Positions 55,971 to 64,000 of a DNA stretch of 64,000 bases are shown in pieces. Position 1 is the stretch's first letter, and each line of letters begins with the position of its first letter. The translations under genes and the position numbers were made by a program. The stretch is from Branchiostoma belcheri (lineage: Eukaryota > Chordata > Leptocardii > Amphioxiformes > Branchiostomatidae). The stretch covers positions 1,082,495 through 1,146,494 of the forward strand of contig NW_017804243.1 in the NCBI RefSeq assembly GCF_001625305.1, read 5' to 3'. A model generated the notes under the pieces. The model searched no databases. It was not told the DNA's origin and saw only the letters and a program-made list of their open reading frames with translations.

Positions 55971-56178
55971 CTAACTATACAGACATTACAAGTTACACAC
56001 TTGTCTCAAAATTAAGTGTAAGAGGTAAAATTAAGAATTCAGATTTTTCTTACCTGATATTCATCTAGAGACTCTAGATGAATATCAGGTGAGAAAAATC
56101 TGAATTCTTCATTTTACCTCTTACACTTAATTTTGAGACAAGTGTGTAACTTGTAATGTCTGTATAGTTAGGTGGCTG
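55964..56178. repeat. 107-bp-arm near-perfect palindrome
   Basis: 55964-56070 is the inverted complement of 56072-56178 around the single base at 56071 (CTAGAG-A-CTCTAG), with only a few mismatches. It joins two cassette-A ends tail to tail, including their donor sites, and has effectively no loop. Confidence 0.9.
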
Positions 56179-56275
56179 AGTGAGTCTTTGAATCTCCAGG
56201 TTTGGTCTGATTCAGTCCTCTCTTGTCAGGTTTAGAGAGAAGTCACCAGTACTGCATCAGTACTGCCAGGCACCT
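56172..56275 (-). ncRNA. Diverged exon-like cassette, right locus
   Basis: Minus strand: CAGTTAG, then GTGCCTGGCAGTACTGATGC, CTAAACCTGACAAGAGAGGA, CTGGAGATTCAAAGACTCAC. A degraded cassette A whose donor end runs into the palindrome. A further fragment lies at 58190-58300. Confidence 0.4.
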
Positions 56276-56566
56276 AACTGTACAACATTACATGTTACAC
56301 ACTTGTCTCAAATATTAACAAGAAGCCATAGGTAACAATCCTCCGTGAAGTTTTACATATTTAAACAAAATCCCAAGCGTCAACGCCAGACCTACTGTGC
56401 AGACATTATATTAAATTAGGCAACGGTTAATACAATGAGGGCGCGTCACAACCATAAAACATACAAAGAGCTAAATCCATTACTGCTCCCAGGGCGTGTA
56501 AAGATACTGTGCTTCAAGTTCGAAGTTCATTTTAATTACACACACACAATCATTGCATTCACATAA

Positions 56567-57478
56567 CTAGAGCTCCCCGATCTCATACCTTCGCCAAATG
56601 ATGTTAATCTTTATGGCTGACAAATGATATAGATTATTCCCCCTGCTTGTGCAAATAGGATCCTCTTTCTTATGAATTTTATCAGTTTATCATATTCTCA
56701 ACCAAAAGACAGTCTTATATTAACAAACAATGCCATTCTAGCATTTCCTCATAAATTATGCAAATGAGGTCCTGATTTGAATACATTATGTTTAATGATG
56801 TTCACCTTCACTGTACTTTCAAAGACCATAAATATGAAATTCCAGGCAGTTATCATTACAGAATTATAACATTTTCTCATTAATTATGCAAATTAAGTCT
56901 TCATTTACATAATCAATATCTGCCTGTGTTTATCTCGTTCAAAATTACCAATGCGACAAGCTTCCATAGTCCTATGATGGAATGCAGCTGATTTATAGAA
57001 TTTCTCCATAAATTATGCAAATTACATCCATATTTGCATAATTGTCACATAATTATATTAAGCATCACTTAAGCTACCTGCATACCAAAAATCACGACGA
57101 TCCGTCAACCGATTCTTGAGTTATTCTCTTTTGAATATATTCAAACAGATAGTCCTGCAGTTTCAGAGCAAGCCGCTAGGGGGCCCAAACTCACGTCACT
57201 TCTTTCCCAGCACAAGAGCTACGTGCCATCTGAATTTCGTCACCCTAGCATATCTGGATCATGAGATATCAAAACCGGAAGTTCAGCTGCAGTACCGTAA
57301 CAAGCTGCTAGGGGGCCCAAAATCTAATCATTTTGAGGTCTCATTAAGACCTACCCACCTACCAAGTATCAAGACAATCCATCAAGGCCTTCTCAAGTTA
57401 TCGTGTTTACAGACACACACACACACACACACACGCATACACGAACGCCTCTGAAAACATAACCTTCTTGGCGAAGGT
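56567..57478 (-). mobile_element. Non-autonomous repeat with CCTTCGCCAA inverted ends, copy 2
   Basis: Inverted copy of 3536-4437: CCTTCGCCAA at 56588-56597, inverse TTGGCGAAGG at 57468-57477, TA outside each, (CA)n near 57413-57434. The similarity extends left to about 56567 (CTAGAGCTCC-CGATCTCA), past the inverted end. Confidence 0.75.
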
Positions 57479-57729
57479 AAAGATCGGACTATCATGGTCA
57501 GCCCCACCGTCCTACCGTGCCTGTACCTAATTAAGCGCGCCTGGAGTTGCCGTAATCACCGCGAGTGTTACTACCGTCGGCCAGATAACCAGGATATCTG
57601 CTTACAGTACCTCTGCTACCAGACAACTGCCTAAACCTACGGCCTATTCCACAGGATTGTAAAAGTAGGATGTTTCTAAAATATGCATTTACTCCAATAT
57701 CAAAACAGCTACGGTAAAAATAAAAAGAC

Positions 57730-58170
57730 GTGCATCATCCCGGACATAATGCAACACCACATGCGAAATTACACAGATATGCGACGTACGGCAGAATGCG
57801 TTCTGGCTGCGAACATCTTCCAAAAAACTTGGCATCTCTTAACCATGGGCAAAAACATCTGGAACCACTTATAAAACCACCCCGTATCTGCATGAACTTT
57901 TACCTCCCCCCCGCTATTCCAAACAACGCGTTTTTCTGGACCGTTCCAATTCGCCTCGTAATTGTAGGGGTGCGTCTGCGATATTACATTGACCGCGAAA
58001 GCAGCAACGGCAAAAATACACATTCGTGCATCAACACGGGCATGCCCGCAGACGGCGTATCAAATTGCGTGCCGATTACACAAAGAGAACCCAGTGTTTT
58101 GACTGCGAACATGAAAAATCAGCCGATTACAACACTCCGTCCGGAGGTCCTGACCTCCTTCACGGAGTAA
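57730..58170 (+). other. Long overlapping open frames on both strands, unrecognised
   Basis: A 146-codon plus-strand frame overlaps an 84-codon minus-strand frame (57769-58023) whose first residues (MCIFAVAAFAVNVIS) look like a signal peptide and whose middle (NWNGPEKRVVWNSGGEVKV) looks protein-like. No splice structure or family was recognised. It sits between an element and a cassette fragment, so it could equally be repeat DNA. Confidence 0.25.
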
Positions 58171-58189
58171 CAAAGTAAATGCTGAGTAA

Positions 58190-58300
58190 AATGCAGAATT
58201 CAGATTTATCACCTGATAGTCATCTTCAAATCTCCACATCTGGTCTGGTCTGGTTCGATCTTCATTTGTCAGATTTAGACAGAAGTCATCAAAGAAACAC
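58190..58300 (-). ncRNA. Exon-like cassette fragment, right locus
   Basis: Minus strand: CTGTCTAAATCTGACAAATG, GAACCAGACCAGACCAGA, GGAGATTTGAAGATGACTAT, CAG, GTGATAAATCTG. Matches cassette A, with a donor-like end. Confidence 0.45.
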
Positions 58301-58574
58301 GGGAAGATCATCCAGGAATATAGCAGGAACAGTCAGGATAGCTGACAGGTCCCACTGCACACACAGAAACATGGTCAGGTCCCAGGCCACAGTACAGCAT
58401 TCCCATTTATAACCTACGGTGTAAAAGAAAAACTCATATAGAAAAATTACATGACAAATTTGCACACACGAATACATGTACATTGTTACAGTAGTATTCA
58501 ATCGAACTCCACAGCGAGCACATCATTCTTTGTTTTCAGTGCTCGTTGTGGTATCTGGTTAAGTATGGCAGAAG

Positions 58575-58790
58575 GAGGAGAAAGTTTTGAAGCGAAAATG
58601 CTAAATAATGGCCAACAACAGAGCCATCCTGAACCATGTGTCCACCATGATGGACAAGAAGTTGTCAGACCTGAAAAGGTCTTACGAGGAGTCAGCAGCA
58701 GCTGTTTGAGATAAAAAAGCTGAAGACCACCATGGCCAAGCCGACCTTCAAGAGGAAGGGAAACGAGGAGCAGTATAAGTTTAATTCTTC
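58575..58790 (+). mobile_element. Fragment of a repeated mobile-element ORF
   Basis: With one frame change near 58610 the plus strand reads ILNHVSTMMDKKLSDLKRSY, LFEIKKLKTTMAKP and FKRKGNEEQYKFN. This basic, coiled-coil-like segment ending KRKGNEEQYKFN resembles ORFs carried in many copies by invertebrate mobile elements, perhaps tyrosine-recombinase ones (recalled, not searched). ATG at 58565 is out of frame with most of it. Confidence 0.5.
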
Positions 58791-59479
58791 CGATGCTAGA
58801 GAAAATGGCACAGAATATATAACTATTTTTTTTCTATAAAATTCATTGAAAACGTTTCTTAAACCCGCATAACGAATCCTCAAATTTCCGCCCCAAATGT
58901 GGCGTTTCCCATGCCGTATTTTGGCGGGAAAACTGAGCCATTCCCGAATGTCCATCACAATTAGAAGCTCAACCAATGAGAGAATGGCAATTACAGGTTT
59001 GACCAATGAGAGAGTGGCTGCATGTCCGTCAGATATTTGCATTTCTATATGTTTTGACAGAAGTGGGCGGGGCTTCAGGATCGGTACTATTTATGCCCAC
59101 GTGCGGCACATTCCACCAGGTGGGACGAACACCACGTGGCTACAAACAAAGAAATAGAAGTTTTCTCCCTTATTTCTCCCACAAATGTCAACTAATCTTT
59201 AATAAATATAATATATTGCAGCGAAAAAAACATAATATAGTTTGCACAAACAAGAAATAACCCAGAGCGCCTAAGACGTGATGTATCTTGTATTATGTAA
59301 CGTTAGATGAAATAAATATTGAACAAAACATGGACATTACTCCTCAGCCTGCTCTCAACTTGAAATTTCAACTCAGAATTTGAAGAATTACGACAGATTA
59401 GACGGGCCCAAATTCACCATGTAATAAGTAGTTCTTGGAAACTGATTATTTGACGAAAAAGTTCCTTGGCTTGTCTTAC

Positions 59480-59540
59480 CTAGTGATGTTGTATGCGACA
59501 TTGTGAACGTCTTCACACGGCCAACTTGCAGTCTCGCCAT
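59480..59540 (-). CDS. First exon of right cassette locus
   Basis: ATGGCGAGACTG opens 20 codons plus 1 nt (MARLQVGRVKTFTMSHTTSL) ending CACTAG before GTAAGA. The leader (TTTGGACGAGACAACAAAATGG) matches that of the plus-strand exon at 43694, while the peptides diverge. Function unknown. Confidence 0.45.
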
Positions 59541-59839
59541 TTTGTTGTCTCGTCCAAAGTCCATCAGGTCAGGAAGCACCGAGGAAGCACGCATTTGTCT
59601 CCTCAAAAGAGTCAAATATCCAGAGAACGGTAAAAATTCATAGAGGAAAGAAACTTGAGAAGAAGGCGCGTGAAATTCTCTTGAAAAGTTGCAAAAAATA
59701 TCGGAAACCTCCACGCACGACAACACGCGAGTGACGCGACATCAGCAATAGAATGAGCGAATTAGCGGGAAATACCAACTGCGATTATCAAATAGGGGTG
59801 CAAAGGGGACACAAATGGCAACTTGAAGAGTGAAGGTAT

Positions 59840-60110
59840 TCAACAGAGAGAAGCTTTGTAAGACTGAAATACTGGCAAGTTTATTCTGCATCCTTTGTCT
59901 ATGTCTGTTTTTTTCTTCAAAAACCTATGCTGGAAACAGACAGGAAAGATATATGCCGGTCCGCCTCGCTTGCAGTTTGAACCACCTGTTGTTAAAATCG
60001 CCATGGATCAAAAGCGCCCCTAGGTGGCCATAAACAATCACTGCAGTAATAGGAGCGGCTCAGACAACATTATGATGCAGTACTACATTGAACTGCTAGA
60101 GATCGCTCGT
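59840..60110 (+). repeat. Dispersed repeat, copy 2 (direct to 42771-42990)
   Basis: AAATCGCCATGGATCAAAAG, CGCCCCTAGGTGGCC, AACAATCACTGCAGTAATAG and CATTGAACTGCTAGAG align directly with 42900-43005. The orientation is direct although the neighbouring first exons are inverted. Confidence 0.65.
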
Positions 60111-60301
60111 CCCACTTGTTTCGGACTGGTTTTCAGTGGGAAGCTCAGCGATCACATGTATAGCACCTCACACGGCAAGTCTATGTTCGCAGATATGGGA
60201 GAATTATCCTCTAACAACGAATTAACAAGTTAATTAGAATTTGGAAATTTACACTGAGCTCAGCAACAGTTCTCGGAGTGTTTACCTGTAAGTGGATGGC
60301 G

Positions 60302-60318
60302 TTCAGCACCAAGGACAG
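60302..60318 (+). repeat. RE1/NRSE-like 17-mer
   Basis: TTCAGCACCAAGGACAG, preceded by GTGGATGGCG and followed by GCGCGTTTGT. It stands after the repeat copy at 59840, just as 43194 follows the copy at 42771. Confidence 0.8.
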
Positions 60319-60439
60319 GCGCGTTTGTATGCGGCTAGCGCGCAGCACAAGGTAGGTAGTGTGTGTGCGCGCGTGTGCGTGTCTTTAGGTCTTGATGATG
60401 ATTAAATGATAAGATTTCTGCCCGCCTGCTATATTACTA

Positions 60440-61030
60440 ATGCTAAAAGATTTTAAACATTCAGAACAACAAAATTTCTTGTTCCTACTTTATTTTAGCA
60501 ATGTACAACAACATTCTCAACATCAATTTTTAATTCACAAATCAATGATATGTAGTATTATAGGTAACGTTAACTCTTATTAATCAAATGGATAATCATG
60601 TATTAGTTAACATCATTACTTACATCATTTATGACTAATATAATAGCAATCAATGAACATTAGTTACATTGTTGTGTTTGATAACAATGGCTTTAACAGT
60701 GTTTTCACAACCAGAACTTTTATTAACTCAAACTAAAAGTCAAAGGCTATAGGCATGTACTAAGGCAAAAAGATTCTAAACATTAGGAACAACAAAATTT
60801 CTTGTTCCAACCTGATCTTATTTTGACAATGTACAACAACGTTCTCAACATCACTTTTTTTTATTCACAATTGAATGGTATGTAGTATCAAAGGTAACTC
60901 TTATTAATCAAATGGAGGATTTTGTACTAGTTTACAACATTATGTACATCATTTATGAGTAATATAGTAGCAATCAATAAACATACTTAAGTTACATAAT
61001 AATTGTGTTTGATAACAATTGAAAATTGTA
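60440..61030. repeat. Tandem duplication, two ~270 bp units, ~320 bp period
   Basis: 60450-60705 and 60760-61025 align: AACAACAAAATTTCTTGTTC, CAATGTACAACAACATTCTC, AACTCTTATTAATCAAATGG, GTGTTTGATAACAAT. AT-rich and non-coding, downstream of the minus-strand Kelch stop codon. Confidence 0.85.
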
Positions 61031-61847
61031 GCCTACTGAAAGAAATGGGTTAGGCTACAGAAGGCAAAAAGCAACAACATACCAAAAATCCAAGCAACAC
61101 ATATATTTTGTATCCAAAGTTTATGAAACATTCAGTGCTTGTCTTGTTTATTGTAAGGAACAATTTTTCCTTTTACATTTTTCTGTGCTGAATTAAGCTA
61201 TTCACAACAGGTTTCCTGCTAAGACATTAAAAAATGGATCAAGTCTCCTTTTAATGCTTGATGTTAACAGCTAGAATGGCAAACAGTCTGTGAAGACATT
61301 ATCTATCTCTAGCTAAAAAAACACTCATCAAGACAAAATATTGTTCAAAAGTATGATGGGAGAATGTTATGCAGTACTGTGTACTGTTAGTATGTTTTTG
61401 TCAGCACTGGTCAATTCCAAAGCAAAGAACAGTGTATGAGCCAATCTTTTTTTTTTAGATAATACAAATTCTGCCGCAACATTGATGCTAGTTAACAAAG
61501 ATGCAAACATAGTAGGTATTTATATACAGATGTATACAGAATCAATCATTCTGGAATTGGTGCATTGTGGCTATAATGTATCTGTATCTACAAACAAGCA
61601 ACTCATCATATTCTTATCATTCGTGTGTTAAGAAGTAAAAGCAACTTACAAAACTCAATCGAAATAATCAAGTCAACAAAAGAAAATAAGAAAATGAGAA
61701 ATAAGTCTCAGTTTCCGGTAGAGATATATAAAAGTGTTACTTATAATACTTGGCAATCTATTCCATCGTGCAATTGAAGAAACGTCAAAAACTTCAGAGA
61801 TGTTGTTAAACATTTCTGCCCCGCAGAATGCTGTACTATGTATATCA

Positions 61848-63933
61848 TCAAGATATGGTAGGTGCTTTGTACATGCGTGCCATAGTACACATGTGACCCT
61901 GCACTGCATAACAGGGGATAGTTGGCAGGTTGGCCTTCAAGTCTCTCCAGGAGAGCCAAGCATCGTCAGACCTGTCATAGACAAGGACAAGACTGTCCTC
62001 TTCCTCCCCCTCTTGTACCAAATTGTTATCAGGCTCTATCCATATGTGCAGCTGGTTCTCTAGTACAAAGAGGTAGGGAGGAGTGATTACAAGGTTCCTA
62101 GGGTTAAGCCAGGGTTCACGTGTCTCCCAGCTGTCTGACTCTGTGCCGTACACCATGATCTTGCTGAAGTCGTCGTCTGTGCAAAAGATTTCTGTCCCCA
62201 TGGCAACGGCTGTGCAGATTTTAGGGATGGTTCTCGGAGGGGTCCTGGCGTCCCACTGGTCGTGGCTTGGGTCGTAGCGGTGCACTTCTGAGTTCGTGAG
62301 GAAATAGATGTGTGAACGGTAGGGCACTGCAACAGAGAATGTTACCAGACGTTCTCCTTCGACAATTTGCAGCTGTGAACACTCCAGCCATTCGTCCGTG
62401 TCCCGGTTGTACCTTCTCGTCCACACCAATGTACTCATTTCCATCCAGAAACCGGCAGTTTCCACGGAGAGGAGGTAGAGATGTCCTTCAACTTCAACAA
62501 AGAATTTTTCATCCCAAATCCGTGTCGTATTGGGGACATACCGGCATTCTCCCACTCCTTCCACGCCTGGTTGTACTCGAGCACAGATATCTGACGATCA
62601 TGCAGCTCATTAATAAGGATGTACATATCATTGTTGCTGGTAACTGTCATGCCTGCCACTGAAGCAAATGCATTGCCCTCCTCAGGGGGAGGCAAGCTGA
62701 TCTTGGTGTATTTCCCTTCCCTGGGGTTAAAGCAGAGAACCTCGCCGATCCTGAAATGGGCAGATTACAGTTTTTGGAATAATGTTATGAGACCAAGACC
62801 AATGCCATGTATTGTTGTGCATCTCAGAGACTGGGAAATGACATTACAAAATCATCTTATCTCCCGTTCTATATGGCCCTCGAGCCACAGTTACATGTGC
62901 ATTTTTTTTCTGTAAGGCCAAGTGAGGTAAGGTAAGATCTTTGCCCGCGTGGCTCTGGCTAGGCTACAAGTACTAGCTGACCGGGTATACCCAGAGGCAC
63001 AGTGTGGATTCAGAGCAGGGCAATTTCAACTGTCGACATTCAAGGCCATGTTGATTTGATTAATATAGATGACATCCACGCACAATCGTTTTCGACCATA
63101 CTGTAAACCATACAAAATGAGCTTACTAATATATATTGTATGTTGCAAACAAAAGTATTGGAAAACGATAGGCATGTTATTGAATGTCGAAATCAATTCA
63201 AGAAACAAGAATATATGTGACGAAATGAAAATGCATGAAGAGTGTATCATTCACCACGCCATACACTGTATGTTTAGTCATTTGTTTAACCTTTAGGACC
63301 ATGAAGATTTCACAATGAAGGAAACTTTTTTGCCAAACTTATTTCATTCGCAGCCAAACTTTTATTCGCATGCTTGAGTCACTTTTGAGGTTCCCAGAGG
63401 ATGTCATCCATATAATCAAATCAACATGGCCTAACCTGAAATTTAGCAAAATTTCAGAAAGTTTAACTGCAATTTGGGGAACTTTCTGTAAACACTTGAG
63501 CTGGTAAGAGTACAAACCTCCAAATTTTCAATGACTATCAGTCCATATTGGGGGAGAGCCCAGCAGACCATTATGCGAGTCTCACTCACTGGCCTTGCGA
63601 GCTTAGGCCACTCTGTGAACAAGTAATGATAGTCATCAAAATATGGAGGTTAGTACTCTTACCCTTCAAAAACTTGTCACTACTGAAAGAATTTTCTAGT
63701 AATGATATAAAAGAAGAAATAAATGATTTTGATACACAAACATCAAAAGACAGGCCATTTCCAGTGTGTCCATCCCAAATCTCTTCTTCAAGGTGGAAGA
63801 TACCACACTCCTGATGACCTGAATACTCCCAGGATCCTCCCTGACCAGGGGGTGGTTCAAGATGGCTGCCGTGTCATCTGAGGTCAGCAGGTTGAAGCGG
63901 ATGTGAGGGAGGATGCTGGGTAGGTGGTGCAGT
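61848..63933 (-). CDS. BTB-Kelch (KLHL-type) protein, C-terminal part, frameshifted
   Basis: BTB-BACK-Kelch proteins are usually substrate adaptors for cullin-3 ubiquitin ligases. The exon at about 63770-63933 encodes a BACK-domain segment (LHHLPSILPHIRFNLL; VREDPGSIQVI). The exon 61848-62750 (acceptor TTTCAG at 62751) encodes Kelch blades: IGEVLCFNPREGKYTKISLP, MYILINELHD, YNQAWKEWENAGMSPIRHGFG, EVEGHLYLLSVETAG, HRYDPSHDQWDARTPPRTIP, VYDRSDDAWLSWRDLKANLP, stop TGA at 61850-61848. The blade reading frame changes once near the A-run at 62501-62515, so the assembled gene is broken there by one base. The donor of the BACK exon was not fixed. The BTB part lies beyond the window. Confidence 0.85.
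63043..63432. mobile_element. MITE family Z, ~37 bp inverted ends
   Basis: AGGCCATGTTGATTTGATTA then ATATAGATGACATCC at 63043-63078 is inverted at 63396-63432. A lone right end is at 37302-37335. Between the two Kelch-gene exons. Confidence 0.85.
63504..63664. mobile_element. Short foldback element, family W
   Basis: GTAAGAGTACAAACCTCCAA at 63504 and its diverged inverse (ATGGAGGTTAGTACTCTTAC) at 63644-63663, ~42 bp arms. The flank beyond the right end is shared with 15855-15950. Kelch-gene intron, about 100 bp from the BACK exon. Confidence 0.75.
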
Positions 63934-64000
63934 CTGTAGGGTAGGGGAAAGGTAAGATAAAGAGAAGCTGTTTTAAATGCTTGAAGTATGACACAATGAC

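Overview
This is animal nuclear DNA: spliced genes with GT/AG introns, dense non-autonomous DNA elements, SINE-like repeats and several kinds of non-LTR retrotransposon. Gene content, intron density and repeat style best fit an invertebrate deuterostome, most likely an amphioxus (Branchiostoma). The species call is inference. Exon models were built by hand from splice signals, codon phase and family resemblance; residue numbers refer to those models. There is no CRISPR array, operon or other prokaryotic structure.

Layout: (1) 1-1468, minus: a long Ser/Thr-rich exon of an unrecognised protein, cut by the window edge. (2) 1.5-6.9 kb: intron or intergenic DNA with a GA microsatellite and an ~890 bp element that recurs inverted at 56.6-57.5 kb. 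(3) 7369-16259, minus: 14 exons of peroxisomal dihydroxyacetone-phosphate acyltransferase (GNPAT), the first step of ether-lipid synthesis, ending in a PTS1-type Ala-Arg-Leu. (4) 18235-36305, plus: a complete 30-exon gene for a predicted secreted 1,020-residue alpha/beta hydrolase with visible Ser-Asp-His residues. It is divergent from GNPAT, so 16.3-18.2 kb may be a shared promoter region. (5) 37947-40113 (perhaps to 42.1 kb), minus: an unrecognised protein with an acidic stretch and an Arg/Cys-rich tail, convergent with the hydrolase gene. (6) 40.3-41.9 kb: a 5'-truncated LINE with a smaller element nested in it, flanked by a 6-bp target duplication.

(7) 43.4-59.8 kb is the strangest part. 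Two related sets of spliced-looking, stop-filled exon cassettes, each with a related first exon (43.69 kb plus, 59.54 kb minus), run toward each other and meet at a ~590 bp palindrome (53055-53645). A 107-bp-arm palindrome lies within the right set. The left half is interrupted by an RTE-like LINE (48547-52310, with an assembly gap and a duplicated flank) and the right half by the inverted copy of the 3.5 kb element. (8) 60.4-61.0 kb: a tandem duplication of AT-rich DNA. (9) 61848-63933, minus: the BACK and Kelch part of a BTB-Kelch protein, with an apparent frameshift, running off the window end.

The protein genes look like unrelated neighbours. The main candidates for something undescribed are the convergent palindromic cassette locus, the large secreted hydrolase, and a dispersed 17-bp motif that matches the fixed positions of the vertebrate RE1/NRSE silencer element and occurs seven times.
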